This document shows positions 45,674-58,430 of a DNA stretch of 64,000 nucleotides, in pieces. A program made the translations under genes and the position numbers. Under the pieces are notes generated by a model. The model did not search any database. It was not told where the DNA came from and worked only from the letters and a program-made list of their open reading frames with translations. This DNA comes from Bidens hawaiensis (lineage: Eukaryota > Streptophyta > Magnoliopsida > Asterales > Asteraceae): assembly GCA_021521415.1 (NCBI GenBank), contig JAIQDT010000001.1, positions 2,108,001-2,172,000 on the forward strand. The letters are read 5' to 3'. The first letter of the stretch is position 1; each line of letters begins with the position of its first letter.

Positions 45674-48600
45674 CACATCATACAATACGATACACAAATC
45701 TATTTGTTATAATGTATCCTAATATCCTGCACTCAAATCTTACACACATCAAGCACTTAGCACGTAAGCAATCACTTCATCTTAATTGTACCTGAAAAAC
45801 ATGTGAGAAAACGGGTCAACTACGAATAGTTGGTGAGTTTCACAATTTGAGTAAACCATGATAAATCCATATCAAAATATAATATTATCTGGGGACACTG
45901 TTAACCCAATACTGTACTCATTCCAGGGGCAATGTTAACCCAGAATTACGATGTAATTATGCTGAGCCCACAAGTGAAACCTCTGACTATCACACACAAC
46001 CCCCGTGGCATATCCCCCGCCCACGGGCCCGTGCCATATCCCCCGCCCACGGAACTGCCCCAAACCGCTATGTCTAACATTACATAGCAAAATAAATAAC
46101 AACAAAATAGACATGTGCAACTGGCTGGGAAACATCAGCATATCCATGCCGGACCAGTTGGGTTTGTCAAACCAATAGTACTATCCACACTCTACCGGCT
46201 TTCAGTTAATCACTCGTGTTCCGGGGCCGTAGAATGTTAGCAACTCAGACAATTACCATCTTAGTACATTTCCGTACGATTCCCGTACAATAAAATATAT
46301 ATAAATCCACGCAAGTCCATGTGTTCAGTATGTATTTAAACATTTCAGTAAAAACATGCTTCCGCCCCGAGAAAATATTCGAAAACAGTTCAGAAAAGGG
46401 GGCTCGTGAAACTCACCTTAGCACATGCAAGCAGGTAACAACAATCATTATCAGTTAACACGTCCGATCTGTAATATGATCCCTACGATCGTTACTATAC
46501 ACTCATTATTAATATAACTTTAACCAAGTTAACCGGTACATCTGGGGACACTGTTAACCCAGCACTGTACTCGTTCTGGGGGCAATGTTAACCCAGAAAC
46601 ACTTCTCCGGACTCAGATTGTGATGTCGTTTAGAGTTCCATGGTCACAACTAATATTAGTCGTTTTTCTCGTTTTCCGTGCCTAGCACGGTTATCCGTTT
46701 TTACGTTTCAAAAATGAGTTTGGTCACACACGACCCGAAAGTAGTGGTTGACTGATAATTTAATTAAAGTAGTGAGATTTGAGCTCGGTTTATACGCCCC
46801 GATTGGTCGCGGGTCCCGTTTCCGTCTTTCACGTACCGGAAACTGTTAAATCGGACAAAAATTACTCAAATCATCCGAATTATTTTCGGATGATTTATTT
46901 TTACTTGTTTAACTCATTTATATGAAAATAGTTCATTTTTAGGGTTTTTATACACCAGTCAGCTCGCTTAAGCGAACTTCACCGGTTTACGCGTTTTAAC
47001 TTTAAAAGTTTGATAATTAGCACAAATAATTACCCGCTTAATCTCGGATCTTGAATTTTGCACAAACCACTTTTTGACAGTGGAGAATTTTATAAAAATA
47101 TTTCCAGAATTAATTTTTATATTTAAAATTTATTTATCTATTTTTAAACACCATTTAATCACAAAATATGTCGTAAATACCAAACGATCTTAGAAAAATC
47201 CCAAATTTCTCCTGGATGTCCCCTGCCATCCACATAGTGCCCTGTAATTTTTCCAGAACCAAAATCTTCTTTTACATGCCATTTTCACTAAAACCGAGCT
47301 AGAAAACCCTAGAACTCGTTTAACCGAAAAGCCTACTTAGACTTCTCCAAATGACCTCAAATTTTGTATGTGACTTATACATGATATAAAAAGCGTATCT
47401 AAAATTTTCCAGAATTTTTCATGATATTTAACTATTTTTCACCATATTTGGCCAAAACCGAGCATTAAATTCACCAAATATTCATCCTTTATCCAAAAAT
47501 TACCAAAAATTCACAGAACTCATATTTTTATGTGTAGATCATCCCTGTAAAATTTCATCACCTAAATCTACACGTATCACAATCTGTCCAAATATCCCAA
47601 AACCGAACATAACCGAATATACCTTTCGTTTTCCGCCACTACAAGCTACAGACTCGTCTTTCCGCCTTATTTACCACTAAACACAGAACCTACAAACAAC
47701 ATACCACAATACCAAGCAAGTTACACTCACGATCAAGCCATTTCTTTCATGGTTTCGGTTATAATTCCAAAAACAAAGATTTAACCGTAAAAATTCGTTT
47801 TTGATTCGTTTAACTCCTTTCTTGGACCAAGATCCCTTGTATAACCCGTATGCATCACTTGATCATGCAAGAATCGGTTTTCATCTTTGAAACCTCATTT
47901 TCTTGCAAATAAACTCAAGAAACGAAGATGAACACGTGAATAACTCGATTCTTTACCTTGTTTTCTTGCTACAAACTCTCGGTTTTGGATCATGATCTTG
48001 AGAGAGTTGAATATTGTTGGAGTGTTTGATGAGAAAAAAGAAAATGAAGTGGGTTTGTGGGGGTGGTGGTTCGATCGGCCTCTTGGAGGGGTGGGGTGGG
48101 ACCCACCTCTTCATTTCTAGCCACATGTTTGGATTCTCGAAATCCGGATAATGTTTTGGATAATCTGGTTCAGTTCGTTTTTCGGTTAAATGTCTAATTC
48201 GGCTTAAAACGAGGCTAAAACGGTCGTTTTTTCGGCTTAAAAATGAAATTTATATAAAACCGATTTAAAAACTTTAAAAACTTAAACCATGACATTTATT
48301 AACTTAAAATATCATATTATTAATTATTGCGCATCTTTTTCGGCTGGATCGATCGTCTCTTGCTCGGTTTGGTATTAAAGGTTTCGTTTAACGTACCGAC
48401 GTACATTAAATTGAAATTCTTTTTCTGTGCCGTACTTTTCTTATCCCGAAGCATTAATGCTTCGTAAAATCGCTACATATCATATATCTCGTCTATAATT
48501 GAACCCTAGATTCGTTCGGGTTTCAATAACTATCGATCGATTGATCGCATATTCAATACGATGAATTATATATTCACGTACAATCCATACAGTGAACCCT

Positions 48601-48704
48601 GTATTCTCGTATAATTACTATGGTAATTCATGTACCCGACATTAAATATAACGTAACGATTGTCTACCGGTTAGAGTATACCTGGTTTCGTCGGAATCGT
48701 TACA

Positions 48705-49900
48705 TTCTCCCCCCGTTAAGAAATTTCGTCCTCGAAATTTTACGCGCCCACTATCCCCTTTCCGAGAGAAAGGTGGGGGTTTTTCCTTCAGAATTCACCC
48801 TCGCGTTACCAGGTATAATCTGGTCCTCGCTGTGAATTCCATTTAATCTTAATCAATAAAGCTTGGTGTGTCCAAACTGTTTAGTTTTCCCGTCTACTAT
48901 TTCTACAGAATTATTTATGATATCAAGTATGTTTTCTATGAGTACTTTCGTTGCCTCATCGCTTAGGTACTTTTCAATCCGTATACAGGGCAAAACGTCA
49001 TGTATAGTACTTAGCCCATGGAGTACTTTAATCGATAAACTAAATGACCAATCATGGAGATAGTCTCATGAGGTCCAATATATTAAGGAGCTATTTTCGG
49101 TTTTGCCAAACCTCATATCACCTCTCAAAGGTGATGCCTTAAAAATGCCTTGTCACCTCTTTCCAGTGACAATGGTTTCCTTTGAACGTTGGCACAAATC
49201 CTTTGCCAATCTCGCGCTGCTTTCAACTTATCCTAAATATTATAAATCCGATTGGTTGTTTCTCGAATCAATTCAAATCTTATGGCTTGAGTGACGCCCA
49301 ATTTCAATTTAACAAATTGGTGATAATTACTTCACCCATAGAAAGCTTCAAGTTCTCGATGCTTCCTTCCCCGCCTTCCAATAATGGAAGTAGGATGACT
49401 ATTTCGATCTGAGATAATTGAAAATGGTACTCCACGACGAGATACCATTTCACCATCATGAATTTGGGCGAGAATTCATTGTGGTAATCGTCATGGATTG
49501 GGATGAAATGCGAGGATTGGTTAATCGATCCGCGATTACCCAATTTGCCTCATGCCTTTGATATATCTTGGGAATTTGCGTCCCGAAATCCATTGTAATT
49601 TATTCCCACTATCATTGGCGAATTTTCTGTCGTTGTGGCGTTCCCAAGGGTTTTCGGTATGCAGCCTTATCTCTTGCATAACTTAAATATTCACCAACAT
49701 ACGTAACCATATCTTTCTCCAAACTCGGCCATTGATAAAATCCTTTCAGATATTCGTATCATCAATAGTCTAATCCGATCCCAGATGTATGGAATATTTC
49801 GATCTATGCGCTTCGTCCATGATTAATTCACGAAGGTCATGGGGGTCGGGATCCAAACCCAATTTTTGAAGTAGAGAATTTCGTCCACGCGTTGTTCGAA
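48705..49900 (-). pseudogene. Integrase remnants of gypsy element 2
   Basis: Minus-strand reading from the PPT (TTAACGGGGGGAGAA) inward gives the chromodomain-like tail (VEIVDGKTKQFGHTKL, about 48,850-48,920) and YIGPHETISMIGHLVYRLK (about 49,020-49,080). The 79-aa piece at 49,304-49,543 contains SSHFIPIHDDYHNE, an integrase-core word. Several stops and frame changes separate them. Confidence 0.7.
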
Positions 49901-50434
49901 ATTCTTCTCATTGCCGTAAAGTCCCTACTTTTCCAATTGCTCCTCTTTCAACGCCTCACGTTGAGCGACTCGAATCAGGTCCGAAAGGTTCGACTGGACT
50001 ATCATCCCCAGTACTCGCACTCGCAATGGCTTACCCCGATCTTTCCTACTCAAGGCATCGGCTACGACGTTAGCCTTACCGGGGTGATAATGGATGTCAC
50101 AGTCATAATCGCTTAACAACTCGACCCATCTTCGTTGCCTCCTATTCAGTTCTTTCTGATCGAATATGTGCTGCAAACTATTATGATCGGTGAAGATGGT
50201 GCACTTCGTACCGTAGAGATAAAGTCTCCAGATTTTAAGTGTGAAGATAACCGCTCCCAGTTCTAAGTCGTGAGTAGTGTAATTTTTCTCGTGTACTTTT
50301 AACTGTCGGGAAGCATAGGCTATAACCTTATTATACTGCGTCAACACGCTTCCTAACCCTCTACGCGATGCGTCACAATACGCGACAAAACCATCGTCTC
50401 CATCGGGGAGACTTAAAATCGGCGCTTGGCACAT
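49901..50434 (-). pseudogene. RNase H piece of gypsy element 2
   Basis: A 169-aa open piece (49,925-50,434) is the longest surviving part of pol: [80 protein letters not shown] and [12 protein letters not shown]. The acidic residues of the RNase H core ([17 protein letters not shown]) are visible. It runs into the integrase linker and then stops. Confidence 0.9.
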
Positions 50435-51235
50435 ATTTAATGGTTTCTATCTTATTTGGATCTTTGTGAAATCCTTGTTGCTTTACAACATGACCAAGGG
50501 ATTATGCCTTCTTTATTCAAAATCACATTTCGAAAACTTCGCGTATAGCTCCTCTTGCTTTAACACTTCCGCCATTTTCTTTAGACGTCGTTCGTGCTCT
50601 TCCTTACGTTGCAAATATATCAAAATATCATCAATGGATGCTATGACAAATTTGTCAAAATAAAATTTACAGACTCGGTTCATGAGTTCCATGAATACTG
50701 CCGGCGCATTTGTTAGCCCGAAAGGCATAACTAAGAATTCATAATGGCCGTAACGAGTCCGAAACGCTGTTGTTGCAACGTCCTCCTCTTGGATGTTTCA
50801 TTTGGTGATAACTATTTCTAAGATCAATTTTTCTAAAATAAATCGCCCCTTGCAGTTGGTTAAACAGATCATTCACTTCGAAGAAGTGAATACCTATTCT
50901 TGATCGTCACTTTATTCAATTCTCCCTAATCAATACATATCCTAACACTTCCGTCCTTCATTTCCCAAACAACACTGGTGCACCCCATGGTGACTAACTA
51001 GGTCGTATGAAACCTTATCCAATAATTCTTGCATTTCAGTTGGTGCAAGTCGGTAAGATGCTTTAGCAACAGGGCCAGCTTGAGGTATTAAATCGATTCT
51101 GAATTCGACTTGTCGGGTTGGCGGTATTCCAGGAAGTTCTTCTGGGAAAACTTGTGGAAATTCGCGTACCATCGGGATATCTTCTATATGTTTTCTTTTA
51201 AATACTTTGGCAATCGCGTTTGTTAAATACACCAC
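50435..51235 (-). pseudogene. Reverse transcriptase pieces of gypsy element 2
   Basis: The piece at 50,942-51,235 has FPQVFPEELPGIPPTRQVEF and KASYRLAPTEMQELLDK, the entry to RT. The piece at 50,513-50,728 has [20 protein letters not shown] and [18 protein letters not shown], keeping the catalytic DD. Between them (50,729-50,941) the palm is frameshifted and stops interrupt it. Another break near 50,435-50,512 separates it from RNase H. Confidence 0.85.
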
Positions 51236-52150
51236 GTCTTCTTGTCGTAAATATTATAACATCTCAAGATGAGATTATAGTGGTAACATAATACCATACA
51301 CTTTTCTCTGTATCAAATTGCTTCATCGTCCGAAGGAGATCTTCTAATCATCTTCTTTTCATATTTGATTTCAGCTTCATGTTGAGTTAGCCAATCCATG
51401 CTAACTATTACGTCAAAACTTCTTTACTTTACTGGTCGTAGGTCAATAAGGAAAGGTTAATCGTTCAGAATAATAGGACAATTCCGAACAATTTAGTCAA
51501 CCATTAGGGGTTTACCGTTAGCAATTCTACAGTATAGGGTCCTATAGTTTCACTAATAGGTATCTTTCCAAATGATAGGAGGTTAATAGGAACTAACTTC
51601 TATCGACGACCGTAAAAATATCACTGAAGTCTATTGATTTAAAACTACAATGTACTTAATACCACCTTTGGATCATGACGGGCTTTATTCGAATTACTCA
51701 CAAAAACACGGCTCCTTGCTTGATCCGAGGTTGATGCTTGTCTTGAGGTTCGTCTTCCAATGACAACTCGGTTCAACTTTGGGCAATTCCTCTTGAAATG
51801 TGTTGTACTGCCACATTCATAGCAAGTACAACTGTTTGGCATAATTTGATTTCTTTGGATGGATTGTTATTGAAGTTGTTGGGTTCGGAGTGGTTGTACA
51901 CGAATGGGTTGGGGTTGTCGGTTCACCTGGCTTCAATTGGTTCTACAATTGGGCATTACGTCCATCTTTACCACACCGGTGGCCTACTATCACTCGACAT
52001 TCTTCTTCCTACCGATAACCATATTTTCCACATTTAGGGAAGGACCCTTCATGCGGTTCATGTTTCACACCAGAACTAGTCTCAGTATAATTCTGGGTTG
52101 TAGGACATACCTACTTATTCAACAGCCTATCTTGCACTATACCTTTATCA
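51236..52150 (-). pseudogene. Gag zinc knuckle and protease remnants of gypsy element 2
   Basis: The piece at 51,645-51,842 holds the CCHC motif CYECGSTTHFKRNCPKLN. Protease sequence between 51,240 and 51,640 is unreadable as a frame. The gag core upstream is not recognisable. Confidence 0.7.
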
Positions 52151-54412
52151 TTCCTCTTCTTTAACACTCGACGTCTCACTTAACGTCCTTCCAGTCCGCT
52201 TCTCATAGAGTCAAATATATCAATGCTAGCTTGTGACACAACCCTTCTAAAGGTTGTATATTTTACAGGATTGACTATACTCCTTATCGGTGGAGTTAGT
52301 CCCCAATATAGCGCTCACTTCGCTTAGTTTCAGGAGTAATTAGCCATGTTACCAGACATGACAATTCCTTCAAACGATTAACGTGTTCTAAGTGATCAGC
52401 GCACATCATTTCTATCTTCCATAGCTCAGTTTCCAATCTCTGAACTTAATTACTCGAATAAAAGTGCTCTAGCACAAGAATTTTAAATTCTGACCATATC
52501 ATCTGAGCAATAATTTTCTAACTATAATTTTGTACCATCTTGTTCCATCATGATACAACCTAATCTACCAACATATCTGTGGCATATTTCACTACACAAT
52601 GTTCTAGACTCTTACCAATATCCTTAACCATTTCAATCTTTTCTATCCACTCGTTAATCTATTCCTCCCTTTACCATCAGTACTATTAATAATTTCCTTA
52701 ACACAACCAACAGACATATCCCTCATACCGGATCTAATTCATTACAACTACTATTCATGTTTAGTTTATAACTAATACTGGTAGTCATAATAGTATTCGG
52801 TGGGACATTATCACTCTTAGTAATACCACTAAGAATTGAAATATTCATATTCATGTGATTGCTCGATCTTTAATTCTGCGATCACATTTGCATCAACACT
52901 AGCAGTGATATGTGATACGACATTCGGTATCATCATCTGCTATCTTTGAGCAATTCATGGAATCATATCAATCTCCATCATTGGAGTTACTCTTTTTATG
53001 TCATTCTGCCGTACCCATCCCGTACGCAGTGATCAATACTAATCTCACCGTATAACTCGTTACCAGCTCAATCATAACAGCAGGTACACATACACACCAA
53101 ATATTATCATACAAATTACACATACCCGTATCTAGTATATATATATGTCCCATAAATATAATATCATAAGAACTTAACCTGACGTCGGTTAACGTTTAAA
53201 TATGTTTCATAACCCTTGTCACCAACTGACATATAGATCTTTCTCAACACAGATTAATGTTTACTATGCTTGATTTCAATATCCTTCTGCATGTCAGCAT
53301 AACCGATACATTCTCACCGTGAGCACCAAACGATTACGTACCTCGGAGTTATAATATCCGTGTCTATTCGTATATCCGGCATACACGGTATACCACATAC
53401 GAACGAATAACCAACAATGCTATAATGATTCCATCACCTCTTTGTGTATGGGTAATCATTCTATTCGAGTACACATGGGTATAGGCGTCTAGCGGATGTA
53501 AGGATAATATAGGGAGTTGCAAGGTTCAAGGTAATCGCGCAACATGGGTTGCCTTCAAATATTATTAATTACTATTATGGAAACTCTATCACTTGCTCAG
53601 TCAATGTCCTCAGGCGTTCTAGGTTCGCTAAAATCGGTAATTCTTGATCTGGATGTGGTATGTCTCATATGTTTGAGAGTGAGAAATACATATATATATT
53701 TCTATATATTATTTTATCTGCTCATTTATTCTCAAATTTATTATCATTATTATTGTACTTCATTTTATTTTATCTTATTTATTTATTTATTTATTTATTT
53801 ACCTTAATGGAATAAGAATGGGTTCAGGTACGGGTCCGTCCGTACGTGAGGGTCGACGGTTCGGGTGAACATCTGGGGTTATTAGAATATACGGTACCGG
53901 TATTGGTAGGGTAAGGGATTTATCAATTTCGGTTGGGAGTGACGGTTACTAGATATTTCTGGTTAATGTCAAACGGAAGATCTAACTTGGTAATATCGTA
54001 ACTATGGCCCGATAAGTCAGGCTTATCATCAACCGATGCTCTAGAAATTTCAGCATCCTTGGTACTTTTATTATTTCATCCCCCGGTTCCTTATCCGGGT
54101 CCTATTTCTCAATACATGTACCCACAAGATATGTACATATATATATACACATTAGCACGTATAAATAATATTATATACTTTACACATATGTTGCCATTTT
54201 TACCTATTAATGTACCCCGTGACTTCCCCTGAACTCCCTCGTGCGGACAAGTCTGTTATTATGTTCCGGACCATAATAACTCACTTGTCCATCCAAGTTC
54301 ATCCAGACCTCGTCACTATAAATTATTAGTTGATAGTCAGATCCTATAATACTTGAGCTACTGGTTATATTTTATGTATCTTTTAAAGATATCCTAAATC
54401 TTTATAACCAAT
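52151..54412 (-). other. Eroded gag/leader of gypsy element 2
   Basis: 2.3 kb between the gag zinc knuckle and the PBS contain no gag core and only chance frames, plus a (TATT)n stretch at about 53,765-53,800. The gag gene seems largely lost or replaced. Confidence 0.6.
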
Positions 54413-54425
54413 GGCTCTGATACCA
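54413..54425 (-). promoter_or_regulatory. Primer-binding site of gypsy element 2
   Basis: Minus-strand reading TGGTATCAGAGCC starts 5 bases inside the 5' LTR boundary. It is complementary to initiator tRNA-Met. Confidence 0.95.
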
Positions 54426-54430
54426 ACTTC

Positions 54431-57400
54431 TGTAACACCCCGTAACCGCAGCGGAAACGTAAACGGGATGCAACAGACACCTCTGATATCAACCACATTG
54501 TTTATAAAGAAAACTGAATACATTAATATACTTCAAATTACATTATCTTGTATTTCATTACCGTCTAGGTGATACACACATCATACAATACGATACACAA
54601 TTCTATTTATTATAATGTATCCTAATATCCTGCACGCAAATCTTACACACATCAAGCACTTAGCACGTAAGCAATCACTTCATCTTAATTGTACCTAAAA
54701 AGCATGTGAGAAAACGGGTCAACTACGAATAGTTGGTGAGTTTCACAATTTGAGTAAACCATGATAAATCCATATCAAAATATAATATTATCTGGGGACA
54801 CTGTTAACCCAGTACTGTACTCATTCCAGGGGCAATGTTAACCCAGAATTACGATGTAATTATGCTGAGCCCACAAGTGAAACCTCTGACTATCACACAC
54901 AACCCCCGTGGCATATCCCCCGCCCACGGAACTGCCCCAAACCGCTATGTCTAACATTACATAGCAAAATAAATAACAACAAAATAGACATGTGCAACTG
55001 GCTGGGAAACATCAGCAAATCCATGCCGGACCAGTTGGGTTTGTCAAACCAATAGTACTATCCACACTCTACCGGCTTTCAGTTAATCACTCGTGTTTCG
55101 GGGCCTTAGAATGTTAGCAACTCAGACAATTACCATCTTAGTACATTTCCGTACGATTCCCGTACAATAAAATATATATAAATCCACGCAAGTCCATGTG
55201 TTCAGTATGTATTTAAACATTTCAGTAAAAACATGCTTCCGCCCCGAGAAAATATTCGAAAACAGTTCAGAAAAAGGGGCTCGTGAAACTCACCTTAGCA
55301 CATGCAAGCAGGTAACAACAATCATTATCAGTTAACACGTCCGATCTGTAATATGATCCCTACGATCGTTACTATACACTCATTATTAATATAACTTTAA
55401 CCAAGTTAACCGGTACATCTGGGGACACTGTTAACCCAGCACTGTACCCGTTCTGGGGGCAATGTTAACCCAGAAACACTTCTCCGGACTCAGATTATGA
55501 TGTCGTTTAGAGTTCCATGGTCACAACTACTATTAGTCGTTTTTCTCGTTTTCCGTGCCTAGCACGGTTATCCGTTTTTACGTTTCAAAAATGAGTTTGG
55601 TCACACACGACCCGAAAGTAGTGGTTGACTGATAATTTAATTAAAGTAGTGAGATTTGAGCTCGGTTTATACGCCCCGATTGGTCGCGGGTCCCGTTTCC
55701 GTCTTTCACGTACCGGAAACTGTTAAATCGGACAAAAATTACTCAAATCATCCGAATTATTTTCGGATGATTTATTTTTACTTGTTTAACTCATTTATAT
55801 GAAAATAGTTCATTTTTAGGGTTTTTATACACCAGTCAGCTCGCTTAAGCGAACTTCACCGGTTTACGCGTTTTAACTTTAAAAGTTTGATAATTAGCAC
55901 AAATAATTACCCGTTTAATCTCGGATCTTGAAATTTTGCACAAACCACTTTTTGACAGTGGGGAATTTTATAAAAATACTTCCAGAATTAATTTTTATAT
56001 TTAAAATTTATTTATCTATTTTTAAACACCATTTAAACACTAAATATGTCGTAAATACCAAACGATCTTAGAAAAATCCCAAATTTCTCCTGGATGTCCC
56101 CTGCCATCCACATAGTCCCCTGTAATTTTTCCAGAACCAAAATCTTCTTTTACATGCCATTTTCACTAAAACCGAGCTAGAAAACCCTAGAACTCGTTTA
56201 ACCGAAAAGCCTACTTAGACTTCTCCAACTGACCTCAAATTTTGTGTGTGACTTATACATGATATAAAGCTTATCTGAAATTTTCCAGAATTGTTCATGA
56301 TATTTAACTATTTTTCACCATTTTTGGCCAAAACCGAGCATTAAATTCACCAAATATTCATCCTTTATCCAAAAATTACAAAAATTCACAGAACTCATAT
56401 TTTCATGTGTAGATCATCCATGTAGAATTTCATGACCTAAATCTACACGTATCACAATCTGTTTAAATATCCCGAAACCGAACATAACCGAATATACCTT
56501 TCGTTTTCCGCCACTACAAGCTACAAACTCGTCTTTCTGCCTTATTTACCACTAAACACAGAACCTACAAACAATATACCACAATACCAAGTAAGTTACA
56601 CTAACGATCAAGCCATTTCTTTCATGGTTTCGGTTATGATTCCAAAAACAAAGATTTAACCGTAAAAATTCGTTTTTGATTCGTTTAACTCCTTTCTTGG
56701 ACCAAGATCCCTTGTATAACCCGTATACATCACTTGATCATGCAAGAATCGGTTTTCATCTTTGAAACCTCATTTTCTTGCAAATAAACTCAAGAAACGA
56801 AGATGAACACGTGAATAACTCGATTCTTTACCTTGTTTTCTTGCTACAAACTCTCGGTTTTGGATCATGATCTTGAGAGAGTTGAAGATTGTTGGAGTGT
56901 TGATGAGAAAAAAGAAAACAAAGTGGGTTTGTGGGGGTGGTGGTCCGATCGGCCTCTTGGAGGGGTGGGGTGGGACCCACCTCTTCATTTCTTGCCACAT
57001 GTTTGGATTCTCGAAATCCAGATAATGTTTTGGATAATCTGGTTCAGTTCGTTTTTCGGTTAAATGTCTAATTCGGCTTAAAACGAGGCTAAAACGGTCG
57101 TTTTTTCGGCTTAAAAATGAAATTTATATAAAACCGATTTAAAAACTTTAAAAACTTAAACAATGACATTTATTAACTTAAAACATCATATTATTAATTA
57201 TTGCGCATCTTTTTCGGCTGGATCGATCGTCTCTTGCTCGGTTTGGTATTAAAGGTTTCGTTTAACGTACCGACGTACATTAAATCGAAATTCTTTTTCT
57301 GTGCCGTACTTTACTTATCCCGAAGCATTAATGCTTCGTAAAATCACTACATATCATATATCTCGTCTATAATTGAACCCTAGATTCGTTCGGGTTTCAA

Positions 57401-57578
57401 TAACTATCGATCGATTGATCGCATATTCAATACGATGAATTATATATTCACGTACAATCCATACAGTGAACCCTGTATTCTCGTATAATTACTATGGTAA
57501 TTCATGTACCCGACATTAAATATAACGTAACGATTGTCTACCGGTTAGAGTATACCTGGTTTCGTCGGAATCGTTACA
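54431..57578 (-). repeat. 5' LTR of gypsy element 2
   Basis: 3,148 bp on the plus strand from TGTAACACCCCG to GGAATCGTTACA. It lacks the SINE-like insertion and the extra 26-bp unit of the 3' LTR. Both LTRs have a repeated phrase ending GTTAACCCAG (GGGGACACTG or GGGGCAATGTTAACCCAG), four times in each. Confidence 0.95.
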
Positions 57579-57583
57579 ATAAA

Positions 57584-58430
57584 CTTCCTATGGAAGAAGC
57601 TTAGTTAACTAACAAAGAAAAATACCAATGCCTGGTGGGTAAGCCCATATACCTATCACATATTCTTCCTCATATAGCATATGCAGCAGGAGTGGTTAGC
57701 AAATTTATGCACTGACCTCAAGTATCCCACATGGAGGCAGTAATGGGGATTATCAAATACCTTAAAGGAACAGTGGGTCATGAAGTTCTCTTTTAACAAA
57801 ACAAACACTTGAAGTTTCATCTATATACTGATGCAGAATAGGCTGGAGAGTGGAGATAAAGATGACGGAAGATCAACATCAGGATATTTCACTCTAGTTG
57901 GTAGAAATGCTTTTACATGGAAAATAAAAAAAAATAAAAAAAGGAAAAGGCAGTAGCGTATTCTAGTGTCGAAGCCGAATTTCAAGGAATTGCACGAGGC
58001 ATGACGTAAGTTCTGTGGATACGGAAACTATTGACAGAAATCGGTTTTCCCCAAACCGAAGCCAACAAGATCATGGATGAAAAAGTTGCTGTACAAATAT
58101 CATAAAACCATGTTCAACACCACCGTACAAAACATGACAGAAATCGGTTTTCCCCAAACCGAAGCCAACAAGATCATGCGTGAAAAAGTTGCTGTACAAA
58201 TATCATAAAACCATGTTCAACACCACCGTACAAAACATGTGGAACTTGATAGAAACTTCATTGAAGAGAATCTTGAAACCAAGATCATAAAGCAACCTTT
58301 CATTCGATCAGAGGCCAATTAGCAGATATATTAGTGATGGCTGTCAACGGGAATATATTTAACAATTGTCTTGACTTGTTGAGTTTCGGAAATCCGACCA
58401 CTCAATTTAAGGGAGGAGTTAAAAAATAAA
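57584..58430 (+). pseudogene. Ty1/copia RNase H remnant
   Basis: Plus-strand reading gives KYQCLVGKPIYLSHILPHIA, PQVSHMEAVMGIIKYLKGTV, AVAYSSVEAEFQGIARGM and IRKLLTEIGFPQTEANKIM, the RNase H region of copia polyproteins, with many stops. The tail CTCAATTTAAGGGAGGAG resembles a PPT. The gypsy element 2 insertion falls at its left edge; only about 12 bases of possible copia sequence lie at 45,041-45,052, before the family A element. Confidence 0.85.
58031..58240 (+). repeat. 105-bp tandem duplication in the copia remnant
   Basis: Two consecutive copies starting TGACAGAAATCGGTTTTCC (58,031 and 58,136) are almost identical (GATCATGGATG against GATCATGCGTG). The duplication arose after the element had become non-functional. 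Confidence 0.9.

Larger units (their letters stand above)
45057..48704 (-). repeat. 3' LTR of gypsy element 2
   Basis: On the plus strand it runs from TGTAACACCCCG to GGAATCGTTACA (3,648 bp). Relative to the 5' LTR it has an extra 457-bp insertion with a 14-bp TSD (45,203-45,687) and an extra 26-bp unit CCCGTGGCATATCCCCCGCC (46,002-46,052, two copies against one). Open frames inside it are chance. Confidence 0.95.
45057..57578 (-). mobile_element. Ty3/gypsy Tekay-like element 2, young LTRs, dead pol
   Basis: It is bounded by ATAAA at 45,052-45,056 and 57,579-57,583. The 3' LTR is 45,057-48,704 and the 5' LTR 54,431-57,578. PBS and PPT are present. The 5.7-kb interior holds gag knuckle, protease/RT, RNase H and integrase pieces on the minus strand, all frameshifted. 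LTRs differ by only a few percent at most by eye, apart from a 457-bp insertion and a 26-bp duplication. The coding region looks much older than the insertion, so it was probably moved in trans. It sits in a copia remnant. Confidence 0.9.

Noticed and set aside
53544..53807. 87-aa frame in the leader of gypsy element 2
   Set aside because: It is on the strand opposite to the element, and the C-terminal part is translated from a TATT microsatellite.
57584..58430. RNase H half of the copia element at 6,011-10,393
   Set aside because: It is on the opposite strand, 47 kb away, and no boundary evidence links the two; they are probably different elements.
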